Shown: positions 1 through 9,174, counted from the stretch's first letter. The stretch is 33,663 nucleotides of DNA from Lachnospiraceae bacterium (GCA_014804185.1 JAAVAG010000109.1:1-33663), one strand, 5' to 3'. The notes: generated by a model not told the origin, from the sequence alone. Program-made: numbers and translations.

Positions 1-345
1 ATCGCTCAGATGAGCGCGAGAGCGCTGGGCGTAAACGGCCTGAACGTAGCCGGAGACAACTCCAGGAACGCTACAAAGGCTATCGATACCATTGCAGATG
101 CTCTGCAGAAAGTATCCAACCAGAGAGCAAGCCTTGGTGCTATCCAGAACAGACTGGAGCACACCATCGCCAACCTGGACAACGTAGTGGAGAACACCAC
201 CAGTGCAGAATCCTCCATCCGCGATACGGATATGGCTACACAGATGGTTACCTACTCCAACAACCAGATTCTGGCTCAGGCTGGTCAGGCAATGCTGGCA
301 CAGTCCAACCAGAGCAACCAGGGCGTTCTGTCTCTGTTAGGCTAA
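1..345 (+). CDS. Flagellin, C-terminal part (5' truncated by window edge)
   Basis: Reading frame open from base 1; typical flagellin C-terminus ...RASLGAIQNRLEHTIANLDNVVENTTSAESSIRDTDMATQMVTYSNNQILAQAGQAMLAQSNQSNQGVLSLLG. Confidence 0.97.
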   Translation: MAQMSARALGVNGLNVAGDNSRNATKAIDTIADALQKVSNQRASLGAIQNRLEHTIANLDNVVENTTSAESSIRDTDMATQMVTYSNNQILAQAGQAMLAQSNQSNQGVLSLLG

Positions 346-401
346 TCATAGGATTGCCGGTTAGAAGTAACCAAATGTCCCGTAAAGAGGGATTGTATAA
401 G

Positions 402-434
402 AAAAGCGGCACAGTTTCAGGACTGTGCCGTTTT
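402..434 (+). terminator. Rho-independent terminator after flagellin gene
   Basis: AAAAGCGGCACAGT-TTCAGG-ACTGTGCCGTTTT hairpin followed by T run. Confidence 0.85.
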
Positions 435-467
435 GCATAATACCATTGCTGGGGAGGATTATATTTT

Positions 468-2687
468 ATGAGCGGAAATATTTTGCTGACCATATCCATA
501 TTGATTTCCAACCGTCCGGACACTGTGCGGAAATGTCTGGATTCGGTGAAACCGCTGCTGGAAAATCTGCCGTCGGAACTGATTCTGGTGGATACGGGCT
601 GCGGAGAGCAGGTGCGCGGCATCATTGAGGAATATACGGATCATATTATTGACTTCGAGTGGTGCAAAGATTTTTCCAAAGCGCGCAATACGGGAATGAG
701 AGCGGCAAAGGGAAAGTGGTTCCTCTTTTTGGACGATGACGAGTGGTTCGAGGATGTCTCGGAGATCGTTGAATTTTTCCGCTCGGGAGAATACAAAAAA
801 TATGGGATGTGCGCCTATGTGCAGAGAAATTATCTGGATATGAGCGGCAATGTATACACCGATCTTCTGGTGGGCAGGGTGATCCGCCTTGATCCGGGTA
901 TCAAATTTATTTACTCCATCCATGAGGTGTTTAACAGGGTCCCCGGGGATGTAAAAAAGTTTTCCGCCTATGTGCACCATTACGGCTATGTCTATAAAAA
1001 TAAAGAAGAAGCCCGTGCGCACTCTATGCGGAATATCAGCCTGCTGCTGAAAGAACATGAGGCAAATCCCGGAAATATGAAACATACCCTGCAGCTGGCG
1101 CAGGAGTACAACGCTGTGGAGGACTGGGAAAAGTCGCTGGAGATGTCCCTGGACGGTATCGCCTGGTCCAGAAAGGGGAAGATAGAGGAAAGTTTCTGCA
1201 GGGCTTCCATGTTTGCCAATGAGATAGACTGCTATGTCCACATGAAGAGATACGAGGAAGTCATCCAAAAAGGAGAACAGTATCTGCGGGAGGAAGAACT
1301 GGATCCCCTTGTGCGGTCCATCATTGCGGGCGACCTTGTCACGGCCTTTATAGACCGCGGGGACAACGAAAAATGTCTGGAATATGCTCATATGTACTGG
1401 GATATTTATCAGGCTTATCTGGCGGATGAAGAGGCCTTTATGGAATATACCACCAGTATCACAGGAGGATGCTTTGAACCCCGGGACCGCAGCCTGGTGC
1501 TGGGCAACGGCATACGCGCTGCAGTGCACATGGGACAGACGGATCTTGCCTGGCAGTGGTTTCAGGCGCTGGAGTGGGAGGGAAACGCTGTCTATGTCAG
1601 CAATGAAATGATCCGGGCCATTGTCAGCCGGATACCGGATGCGGAGGAGCAGGAGCGGCCCTGTTATGTCAGAATGTGCAATATCATCCTGCGGCGGAAA
1701 GAACTGGAAGGATATACGACGGGCATGATACTGGAGGCCTGCGAGTGGCAGGAGGATTCGGAAAAGCCCGGCGCCATCGCCTGCTATGGGGATATACAGT
1801 CGGATCACTGGTTCGTGAAAATGGCAAAGCTGGCGTCAAACGGTTTTCTGGCAGAAACAAATCAGGCGTGCGATGAGGCGGAGGCGGCGCAGCTTGCCGC
1901 GGATGTGTGGGAGAAAATGGGCGAGAGCATGCTGCTCATGAAACGGTATGGGACATGGGAGGCGGTGCAAAAACTTGGCGTAGACGCGGCAGATATGCTG
2001 CGGCGAATTCCTTTCTACATCTGGCGAAGCGGGATAGAGAACTTTTACATGAATAGCAGGTGGGAGGAGGTAGATTGGTGGAACTGTCGGCTTATGGAGT
2101 CCCTTGCGGCGGATGATCTGCATATGCTGGTCTGGCGCGCTTATAACAGCATATACAGTGCAAAGCGTAAGGCCGGTACGGGAGAGGCGGGCGAAAGCGC
2201 AGGCGGCGATGCGGAAAACCGTCTGATTCGTGAGATCGCGGACGATCTGGAGCAATATGTGGAATGCCAGACTGCGCAGTGTGAGAGAATCTATCTGCCG
2301 GATGTGATTCTGCAGACGCCGGATGTACTTCCCGCGGATTATCAGGCGGCATACCGCATCGGGAGCATGCTGGAGGATGTGGGTACAGGAAATTATGCCC
2401 GGGCAGTGCAGACCGTAAAAGAAATTCGGAAACTGCTGCCGGGAGTGGACAATGTAATGAAGCGGTATCTGCACTGGATGAGCGGGCAGATGGAGCGGCA
2501 GAAGCAGGAGGCAAAACAGGCGTCCGGGGAACTGCAGGTGCTCGCCAGACAGATCAAGGGAAAACTACGGATACTCATAGACGCGGGACAGAGCGAGGCG
2601 GCTTTGGCCGTGGCGGATCAACTGCAGGCGCTTCTGCCTGATGATGAGGAAATCCGGCAGATAAGGGAGAAATTAAAGCGGGGATGA
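468..2687 (+). CDS. GT2-family glycosyltransferase with long alpha-helical/TPR-like C-terminal region
   Basis: N-terminus ISILISNRPDTVRKCLDSVKPLL..ELILVDTGCGE...FSKARNTGMRAAKGKWFLFLDDDEW (GT-A fold, DDD metal motif); C-terminus helical repeats; RBS ggggagg upstream. Confidence 0.85.
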   Translation: MSGNILLTISILISNRPDTVRKCLDSVKPLLENLPSELILVDTGCGEQVRGIIEEYTDHIIDFEWCKDFSKARNTGMRAAKGKWFLFLDDDEWFEDVSEIVEFFRSGEYKKYGMCAYVQRNYLDMSGNVYTDLLVGRVIRLDPGIKFIYSIHEVFNRVPGDVKKFSAYVHHYGYVYKNKEEARAHSMRNISLLLKEHEANPGNMKHTLQLAQEYNAVEDWEKSLEMSLDGIAWSRKGKIEESFCRASMFANEIDCYVHMKRYEEVIQKGEQYLREEELDPLVRSIIAGDLVTAFIDRGDNEKCLEYAHMYWDIYQAYLADEEAFMEYTTSITGGCFEPRDRSLVLGNGIRAAVHMGQTDLAWQWFQALEWEGNAVYVSNEMIRAIVSRIPDAEEQERPCYVRMCNIILRRKELEGYTTGMILEACEWQEDSEKPGAIACYGDIQSDHWFVKMAKLASNGFLAETNQACDEAEAAQLAADVWEKMGESMLLMKRYGTWEAVQKLGVDAADMLRRIPFYIWRSGIENFYMNSRWEEVDWWNCRLMESLAADDLHMLVWRAYNSIYSAKRKAGTGEAGESAGGDAENRLIREIADDLEQYVECQTAQCERIYLPDVILQTPDVLPADYQAAYRIGSMLEDVGTGNYARAVQTVKEIRKLLPGVDNVMKRYLHWMSGQMERQKQEAKQASGELQVLARQIKGKLRILIDAGQSEAALAVADQLQALLPDDEEIRQIREKLKRG

Positions 2688-3571
2688 AAATTCAATTTCT
2701 GAACGGAGGGCTTGCCAATCAGGCGTTCCAGTATATTTTTGCAAAATATTATGAGTTGTCGCATCCCGGGGAGATCATGTATCTGGATGATACTTATTTT
2801 GCTTTGAACACGGTGCACAATGGCTACGAACTGGATAAAGTGTTCAAAATACAAACTCATATGCTCAGTGAATGTTTCGACGAGGAGGTCTGGGGATATA
2901 TTCTGGCACAGCGCCAGGCGGGCAAAAGCGTGCCTCAGATTCTGTGTGAAAACGGTATTGAGATGCGGATGGTGTCCGAGGTGGGCGGCGGTTACATGGA
3001 ATTTAACCCTTTCTGGGGGGAAGTGGCGGTGATTCCCAGCAACGGCTACTTCCCGGAGATTTTGGATGTGGAGGGCGATCTTTATTATCACGGCTATTGG
3101 ATCAATAATAAGTGGTTTGCGGCATACCGGGAAGAGATGCTGAAAATTTTCCGTTTTCCGGAGATCACAGACCGCAGGAACCGGGAGTATCTTGCCCGGA
3201 TACAGAAGACTAATTCGGTGTCCATTCATGTCAGGCGGGGAGATTATGTGACGCTGGGATGGGCCATGGATCCCAGGATATATCAGAACCGTATTGAAAA
3301 ATTCCTGGAGGGCGTTTCGGGAAAATGGGAATTGTTCGTGTTTTCCGATGATATATCCTGGTGCCAGGAGCATCAGGAGGAAATGGGATTCGGGCAGTTT
3401 GAAAATATTACCTTTGTGGAGGGCAATGTACAGGGGAAGAATTATATCGATATGCAGCTGATGAGCAGATGTAAGGGGATGATCGTATCCAACAGCGCGT
3501 TCTGTTATCTGGCGGCGCTGCTGAATACGGAGATGAAATATTACATCAATACCACAAAGCGGGAGATATGA
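2684..3571 (+). CDS. GT11-family glycosyltransferase (alpha-1,2-fucosyltransferase-like)
   Basis: N-terminal GGLANQAFQYIFAKYYE and SIHVRRGDYV (HxRRGDY) motifs characteristic of GT11; ATGA overlap with the upstream GT2 gene. Confidence 0.87.
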   Translation: MKIQFLNGGLANQAFQYIFAKYYELSHPGEIMYLDDTYFALNTVHNGYELDKVFKIQTHMLSECFDEEVWGYILAQRQAGKSVPQILCENGIEMRMVSEVGGGYMEFNPFWGEVAVIPSNGYFPEILDVEGDLYYHGYWINNKWFAAYREEMLKIFRFPEITDRRNREYLARIQKTNSVSIHVRRGDYVTLGWAMDPRIYQNRIEKFLEGVSGKWELFVFSDDISWCQEHQEEMGFGQFENITFVEGNVQGKNYIDMQLMSRCKGMIVSNSAFCYLAALLNTEMKYYINTTKREI

Positions 3572-3683
3572 GATGGAAATCCATGCTCACAGGGGCTGAA
3601 GCCGGATGTATTCGGAGAAGCTGTTCCGGTTACTACATTCTGCTGTCCAGTCACAACATTTGGGGAATTTCTTTGAAACTTCT

Positions 3684-3691
3684 GCCGATAT
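3684..3691 (+). promoter_or_regulatory. Possible sigma-28/sigma-D -10 element (GCCGATAT)
   Basis: GCCGATAT matches the flagellar sigma -10 consensus exactly; no good TAAA -35 at 14-16 nt spacing. Confidence 0.35.
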
Positions 3692-3729
3692 AAAATGTGT
3701 AAAGAATTTTACGCAGGAGGGAAAGCAAA

Positions 3730-4164
3730 TTGAGCATAACAGTTTGCGGCGGCGGACATCCATGTGCTTACAAAAATCCGACGGGCGAAAAAGAAGTTCA
3801 GATCCGAAACAGAGACGGCATAAGGAATGTACCGGCGGAGAAGATCTGTTATATTGAGAGCAATAACCGCAAGGTGATTCTCTGCGCGGGGGGCGAAAAG
3901 ACAGAATGCTACGGTAAGATCGGTGAATTGGAGACCATGCTCGGAGACGGATTTTTTCGGATACACAAGGGATATCTGGTCAACCTGCGGTGTGTAAAGC
4001 GGTACGGACGCACGGAGGTATCTATGGAGAACGGGGAGGTTCTGCCCGTTTCCAAATACAAATACCGGGATTTTGTGAGGACTTACCGGGAACATATATC
4101 GCGCGCCAAAGAGCCGCAAAGCAAGGAGGAACAGCATGAGGATAACGACAAACATACTGAATGA
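3730..4164 (+). CDS. Stand-alone LytTR-domain DNA-binding protein (TTG start)
   Basis: IRNVPAEKICYIESNNRKVILCAGGEKTECYGKIGELETMLGDGFFRIHKGYLVNLRCVKRY...EVLPVSKYKYRDF is LytTR-like; AGGAGG upstream of TTG; no receiver domain. Confidence 0.82.
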   Translation: MSITVCGGGHPCAYKNPTGEKEVQIRNRDGIRNVPAEKICYIESNNRKVILCAGGEKTECYGKIGELETMLGDGFFRIHKGYLVNLRCVKRYGRTEVSMENGEVLPVSKYKYRDFVRTYREHISRAKEPQSKEEQHEDNDKHTE

Positions 4165-4801
4165 ATCCGCCAGAAAAGCGGGGCTTACTGCGGTTAACAG
4201 CACCACGCTTTTAAACGGCATGAACAGTACCACCACAAAAAACACGCTTCTCAACGCGCTCAATAAGGGAAACAACACGGCGGACAAGGCGAAAAAGAGC
4301 GGCTATGAGAAGCTGGGTAAAGAGGCGGATGAACTGCAGAAAAAGGCGGACATTTTCGCGGGCGAGGGAGAAAAATCCATATTTGCAAAAGCCAAAGAAA
4401 GCGGCAGCAATCAGGAAATTTATGACGCCATAAAGGAACTTGTGGAGCAGTATAACGACACGGCCTCGGCGCTGAAATCCAACAGCGGGCCTCTGAACGA
4501 TTATTACCGCCAGATGCTGAAAGACGCGGCCCTGGAAAACAGCGAGGATCTGGGCAGCATCGGGATCACCGTGACGAAGAACGGAACCCTGGGAATCGAC
4601 GAGGAGAAGCTGCATGCGGCGGATGTGGATGAACTGGAGAAAGTACTCGGAGGTTCCTCGGATTTCATAAAGAAAACTTCATTTCTGGCGACGCGGATTT
4701 CGGATAATGCGCAGGCCAACAGAGACAGCCTGAGCAGCCAGTACACAGCGTCCGGAACAACCTACAATGCGGCGACAGGAAGATACGACTTTAAGGGATG
4801 A
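4136..4801 (+). CDS. Short FliD (flagellar cap/HAP2) C-terminal-like protein with a flagellin/FlgL-like N-terminus
   Basis: MRITTNILNESARKAGL N-terminus; YNDTASALKSNSGPLNDYYRQMLKDAALENSEDLGSIGITVTKNGTLGIDEEKL resembles FliD C-terminal region; overlaps LytTR gene by 29 bp; AAGGAGG RBS. Confidence 0.6.
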   Translation: MRITTNILNESARKAGLTAVNSTTLLNGMNSTTTKNTLLNALNKGNNTADKAKKSGYEKLGKEADELQKKADIFAGEGEKSIFAKAKESGSNQEIYDAIKELVEQYNDTASALKSNSGPLNDYYRQMLKDAALENSEDLGSIGITVTKNGTLGIDEEKLHAADVDELEKVLGGSSDFIKKTSFLATRISDNAQANRDSLSSQYTASGTTYNAATGRYDFKG

Positions 4802-4820
4802 GAGACGGTTCTTCTGTATA

Positions 4821-4863
4821 AACGGCGGGATTTTACCTGGAATGGTAAACCCCGCTGTTTTTG
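4821..4863 (+). terminator. Likely intrinsic terminator
   Basis: aacggcgggattttacc-tggaat-ggtaaaccccgctgttttt imperfect hairpin plus T run. Confidence 0.7.
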
Positions 4864-4939
4864 CGTTTCGCTAAAAACAGGCGGCGGGCAGGCATTGGAA
4901 AAATCTGTATTATGGCTGTATTTTTCCGGGCTTTTCCTG

Positions 4940-4945
4940 TATAAT
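4940..4945 (+). promoter_or_regulatory. Possible -10 box (TATAAT) upstream of the GH51 gene
   Basis: TATAAT 77 bp before the start codon; -35 element weak. Confidence 0.4.
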
Positions 4946-5016
4946 AGAAAGACAAAGGACGGAGCGCATGACGGGGTGTCCCGTGTGCAGTCGGGCAAAT
5001 AACGGAAAAAAGAGGG

Positions 5017-6996
5017 ATGGAGCAAATGCGGTTAGAGATCGGAAAAGAGGAAAAGGCACAGATACAGAACGGGATGATCGGGCTGTTTTTTGAGGATATC
5101 AATTACGCTGCGGACGGTGGTCTGTATGCGGAGATGCTGGAAAACAGATCCTTTGCGTTTCTGAAAGCGTCGGGAGATTCCTGCGATTATCAGACGGAAT
5201 ATGACGGTGGTTACGCGTGGGAGGTATATCCTGCAGGAGCGGGGTTGAAAGCGCACTGCGTTTCCGGCAGTCCCCACAGCGAAGAGAATCCTTACTATAT
5301 GCGGCTGGAGACGCGGGCAGCCGGGGAGGGCATCCAAAACAAGGCTTATGACGGCGTTTATCTCAAAAAGGACATGGAATATAAGCTTACTTTCTGGGCG
5401 CGCTGCGTCAGGTTCCAGGGCTGTTTTGATGCTTTTGTGGAAAAGGACGGTGTGCGCTGCGCACAGGCAAGTATTTCCGCGGCGGAGGGGCAGGAGGAGA
5501 CTTACAACCATTTCCGCAGATATGAAGCGGTGCTGCGCGCCTGGCAGGATGCGGAGCAGGCGGCGTTTGTCCTGTGCCTGTCGGAGGCGGGGGTAGTGGA
5601 ATTCGATTTTATCTCACTGTTTCCCGGGGATGCCGTGGCGGGCATTTTCCGCAGAGATCTGTTTGACATGCTGAAAGAACTGCATCCCGGTTTTCTGAGG
5701 TTTCCCGGAGGATGTATCGTGGAGGGAAATACCCTGGCGAACCGCTACCGGTTCAAGGACAGCCTGAAACCGGTGTGGGCGCGGAAAAACAACTGGAACC
5801 GCTGGGCGGTGCACGGCAATAACAGAGAAAACGGGTACGAGAGCGTATATAGCCATTATAATCAGACGCTGGGCATGGGATACTATGAATACTTCCTGCT
5901 CTGCGAGCTGCTTGGGGCCAGGCCGCTGCCGGTGCTGAACGTGGGATTTGCCTGCCAGTATCAGTCGGATGAGATGGTGGGAATCGAAAGCGGGGCTTTC
6001 CGGGAATTTGTGCAGGATGCGCTGGATCTGATTGAATTTGCAAACGGCGGCGCGGATACGCGCTGGGGAGCCGTGCGCGCCCAAATGGGACATGAGGAGC
6101 CTTTCGGCCTTACGCTGCTGGGGATCGGGAACGAGCAGTGGCAGACGGAAAAAGCGGATTTTTTTGAGCGCTATGAGATTTTTGAAAAAGCGGTCCATGA
6201 GGCAGCGCCGCAGATCCGGCTGATCGGTTCGGCAGGGCCGGATGTCACCTCCGAGAGATACACCCGGGCATGGGAGTTCTACCATTCCCACAGGGAGCAG
6301 GAAAATTTCGTATATGCGGTGGATGAGCATTATTATGTAAAACCGGAATGGCTTTATGAACATGTGGATTTTTATGACGATTATCCCAGGGAGGTGAAAG
6401 TATTTTCCGGGGAATACGCGGCTCATCCCAGGAGCGGTTTCAATATGCCGGAGGCGAACACGCTGGAGGGCGCGCTGGCGGAGGCGGCGTTTCTCACCGG
6501 TGTGGAGCGGAACGCGGATGTGGTCTGGCTGGCCTCCTATGCGCCGCTGTTTGCAAGACTGGGATATGCCCAGTGGTCCCCGGATATGATCTGGTTTAAC
6601 GGGGCATCCTGTTATGGAAGTCCCAGCTACTATGTGCAGAAAATGTTCGCCTGCAATATGGGGGATGTGACGCTTGATCTGCACGGTACAGACAAAAAGG
6701 CACGGGAGACGGGGCTTTATTGCAGCGCCGGCCTGGATAAGAAGAGTGGAGAGATCATTGTCAAGATCGTCAACTCTGCGGAAGAGGAGAGGGGTATTGA
6801 ACTGGCGCTCTGCGGTGAGGCAGCAGTCGGGTGCGCAGTGCGCGCCCTGATCCTGACAGGCCCGAAGCGGGACGCCTGCAACAGTATGGAAGCGCCGGAG
6901 AAAATCGCACCTTATGAGCGGGAATATACGGATTTGAATAAAATCGTGCTGCCGCCGCTGTCCTTTGCGGTACTGCGGGCCGGGAGGGAGAAATGA
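5017..6996 (+). CDS. GH51-like alpha-L-arabinofuranosidase, no signal peptide (predicted cytosolic)
   Basis: IGLFFEDINYAADGGLYAEMLENRSF, RFPGGCIVEGNTLANRYRFKDSLKP, GIGNEQWQTEK (acid/base), KVFSGEYAAH (nucleophile). Confidence 0.9.
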   Translation: MEQMRLEIGKEEKAQIQNGMIGLFFEDINYAADGGLYAEMLENRSFAFLKASGDSCDYQTEYDGGYAWEVYPAGAGLKAHCVSGSPHSEENPYYMRLETRAAGEGIQNKAYDGVYLKKDMEYKLTFWARCVRFQGCFDAFVEKDGVRCAQASISAAEGQEETYNHFRRYEAVLRAWQDAEQAAFVLCLSEAGVVEFDFISLFPGDAVAGIFRRDLFDMLKELHPGFLRFPGGCIVEGNTLANRYRFKDSLKPVWARKNNWNRWAVHGNNRENGYESVYSHYNQTLGMGYYEYFLLCELLGARPLPVLNVGFACQYQSDEMVGIESGAFREFVQDALDLIEFANGGADTRWGAVRAQMGHEEPFGLTLLGIGNEQWQTEKADFFERYEIFEKAVHEAAPQIRLIGSAGPDVTSERYTRAWEFYHSHREQENFVYAVDEHYYVKPEWLYEHVDFYDDYPREVKVFSGEYAAHPRSGFNMPEANTLEGALAEAAFLTGVERNADVVWLASYAPLFARLGYAQWSPDMIWFNGASCYGSPSYYVQKMFACNMGDVTLDLHGTDKKARETGLYCSAGLDKKSGEIIVKIVNSAEEERGIELALCGEAAVGCAVRALILTGPKRDACNSMEAPEKIAPYEREYTDLNKIVLPPLSFAVLRAGREK

Positions 6997-7778
6997 AAAA
7001 AGAAAGGCGTGACAAAAAGGAAAGGCGCAGAAAAATGACAGAAACAGCGGTATTGATTCTTGGGATTCTGTTTATTCTTTATTTTCTGGGGATCGAACTT
7101 TATGCGGGGCACGGGACTAACTTTTATTTCATATGGCTGATTGCGGGGGCGGTGCTGCTCCTGTGGACTTTTGCCAGCAAAAAAGGTATTGTGGATTCGC
7201 TGCCTGTGTGGCTGCGCAGGGGAACGGGAATCTGTGCGGTGCTGGGCCTGCTCTGCTTTCTGTTTGTGGAGGGGCTGGTGATCAGCGGATTTTTTGCCCG
7301 GGGAGGGGAAAACCTGGATTATATCATTGTGCTGGGAGCGCAGCTGAAGACGACGGGACCCAGCCGGGTACTGCAGCTGCGGCTGGACGAGGCCTGCGAT
7401 TACCTGACGGAGAATCCGGAGACAAAGGTGATCGTATCCGGAGGACAGGGAAGCAACGAGCCGGACACGGAGGCTCAGGGAATGTATGAGTATCTGGTGG
7501 AAAAGGGGATCGACCCGCAGAGGATCATACGGGAGGACCGTTCCCGGAATACTACACAGAATATTGCTTTCAGCAGTGACTACCTGGATAAGGAAAAGGA
7601 CAGGGTGGGTATTGTGACCAATAATTTCCATATCTACAGGGCCGTGCATATCGCCATGGAGGCCGGATACAGGGATGTCTGCGGTATTGCGGCGCCGGCG
7701 TATCCGTTTCTGCAGCCCAACAATATGCTGCGGGAATTTTTCGGAATCGTGAAGGATTATCTGTTTGGAAATATGTAG
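6993..7778 (+). CDS. YdcF/DUF218-family membrane protein (SanA/YdcF-like)
   Basis: Two N-terminal TM segments then DYIIVLGAQLKTTGPSRVLQLRLDEACDYLTENPETKVIVSGGQG...EDRSRNTTQNIAFS; ATGA overlap with GH51. Confidence 0.88.
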   Translation: MKKERRDKKERRRKMTETAVLILGILFILYFLGIELYAGHGTNFYFIWLIAGAVLLLWTFASKKGIVDSLPVWLRRGTGICAVLGLLCFLFVEGLVISGFFARGGENLDYIIVLGAQLKTTGPSRVLQLRLDEACDYLTENPETKVIVSGGQGSNEPDTEAQGMYEYLVEKGIDPQRIIREDRSRNTTQNIAFSSDYLDKEKDRVGIVTNNFHIYRAVHIAMEAGYRDVCGIAAPAYPFLQPNNMLREFFGIVKDYLFGNM

Positions 7779-7837
7779 AGATCGAAATGCCAGAGGCATT
7801 TTGACATAAAATGAATCCACAGGGGGAGGGACTGGAA

Positions 7838-8557
7838 ATGGATGAGAAGATTTTACAACTGAAGAAAATCGTGGAGGAGAGCGACAATATTGTGTTTTTC
7901 GGAGGCGCAGGTGTCTCCACGGAGAGCGGCATACCGGATTTCAGGAGCGTGGACGGACTGTACAATCAGCAATATGACTATCCTCCCGAGACAATTTTGA
8001 GTCATACGTTTTACATGCGCCATACGGAGGAATTTTACCGGTTTTACCGCAACAAAATGCTCTTTCCAGGCGCCAGGCCCGGCAAGGCGCACCGAAAGCT
8101 GGCACAGCTGGAGGCGGAGGGGAAGCTGAAAGCGGTAATCACTCAGAATATTGACGGCCTGCATCAGGCGGCGGGCAGCAAAAACGTACTGGAACTTCAC
8201 GGGTCCGTCCTGCGCAACTACTGCGAGAAATGCCATGCGTTTTATGATCTGCAGTACATAATAAATACGAAGGGCGTACCGGTCTGTTCCAAATGCGGCG
8301 GACGCGTTAAGCCGGATGTGGTGCTGTATGAGGAGGGACTGGACGGCGGCATCATGACCCGGGCAGTACAGGCGATCCAGAGGGCAAAAACGCTTATTAT
8401 AGGAGGAACTTCGCTTGCCGTGTATCCTGCGGCGGGACTCATTGACTATTTTGAAGGGCAGCATCTGATCCTGATCAACAAGTCCTCCACGCCCAGAGAC
8501 CACATTGCGGATCTGGTGATACAGGAGAGCATCGGCGAGGTGTTGGACAGTATCTGA
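7838..8557 (+). CDS. cobB: NAD-dependent protein deacylase, Sir2 family
   Basis: GAGVSTESGIPDFRS, TQNIDGLHQAAG, ELHGS, two CxxC zinc motifs (CEKC, CSKC); start at 7838 preferred over the 7811 ORF start because of RBS agggggaggg. Confidence 0.92.
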   Translation: MDEKILQLKKIVEESDNIVFFGGAGVSTESGIPDFRSVDGLYNQQYDYPPETILSHTFYMRHTEEFYRFYRNKMLFPGARPGKAHRKLAQLEAEGKLKAVITQNIDGLHQAAGSKNVLELHGSVLRNYCEKCHAFYDLQYIINTKGVPVCSKCGGRVKPDVVLYEEGLDGGIMTRAVQAIQRAKTLIIGGTSLAVYPAAGLIDYFEGQHLILINKSSTPRDHIADLVIQESIGEVLDSI

Positions 8558-8586
8558 GCAGGCGGCAGGCGCGGCGGAAAGGGAGA

Positions 8587-8769
8587 GTGGAGATGGAGAT
8601 TGGGGTGGGCAGTATCATAAAGCTGAAAAAGCAGCATCCCTGTGGGAGCCATGAGTGGGAGGTGCTCCGCGTGGGCGCGGACTTCAGGCTCAGGTGCAGA
8701 GGATGCGGGCATCAGATTATGATCGCCAGAAAGCTGGTGGAAAAAAATCTGAGAGAGATTGTTTCCTGA
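8587..8769 (+). CDS. DUF951-family protein
   Basis: VGSIIKLKKQHPCGSHEWEVLRVGADFRLRCRGCGHQIMIAR is DUF951-like; located directly upstream of rpsF. Confidence 0.88.
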   Translation: MEMEIGVGSIIKLKKQHPCGSHEWEVLRVGADFRLRCRGCGHQIMIARKLVEKNLREIVS

Positions 8770-8784
8770 ATATTCACAAAATAC

Positions 8785-8813
8785 TTGAAAATTTATGGAT
8801 TATGTGGTATCAT
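8785..8813 (+). promoter_or_regulatory. Sigma-A-type promoter for rpsF-ssb-rpsR
   Basis: TTGAAA-N17-TATCAT. Confidence 0.75.
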
Positions 8814-8833
8814 AATTCACCGTGATATATTTT

Positions 8834-8854
8834 CCTTGCTCCTGAAAAGCAGGG
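8834..8854 (+). promoter_or_regulatory. Stem-loop in rpsF 5'UTR; candidate S6:S18 autoregulatory leader
   Basis: CCTTGCT-CCTGAAA-AGCAGGG 7-bp stem between the promoter and the rpsF RBS. Confidence 0.4.
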
Positions 8855-8883
8855 GCCAGAGACCAGAAGGAGGTAAATGAAGC

Positions 8884-9174
8884 ATGAACAAGTATGAATT
8901 AGCCGTTGTTGTGAATGCTAAGATCGAAGACGATGAGAGAGCGGCAGTTGTGGACAGATGCAAGGCTCTGATCGAGAGATTCGGCGGAACGATCACGAAC
9001 GTTGATGAATGGGGTAAGAAGAGGCTTGCTTACGAGATTCAGAAGATGAGAGAAGCGTTCTACTATTTCATTCAGTTCGATGCTGACAGCAGCGCGCCGG
9101 CCGAGATCGAAAGCCGCGTCCGCATTATGGACAATGTTGTCAGATACTTAGTAGTGAAACAGAACGAGGCATAG
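8884..9174 (+). CDS. rpsF: 30S ribosomal protein S6
   Basis: MNKYELAVVVNAKIEDDERAAVVDRCKALIERFGGTITNVDEWGKKRLAYEIQKMREAFYYF. Confidence 0.97.
   Translation: MNKYELAVVVNAKIEDDERAAVVDRCKALIERFGGTITNVDEWGKKRLAYEIQKMREAFYYFIQFDADSSAPAEIESRVRIMDNVVRYLVVKQNEA

Noticed and set aside
459-1808. 449-aa minus-strand ORF opposite the GT2 gene
   Set aside because: Shadow ORF; the + strand protein has clear GT-A motifs.
3606-3857. 83-aa ORF overlapping the LytTR start
   Set aside because: Out of frame with LytTR, no RBS, low-complexity Arg/Lys tail; the LytTR frame is better supported.
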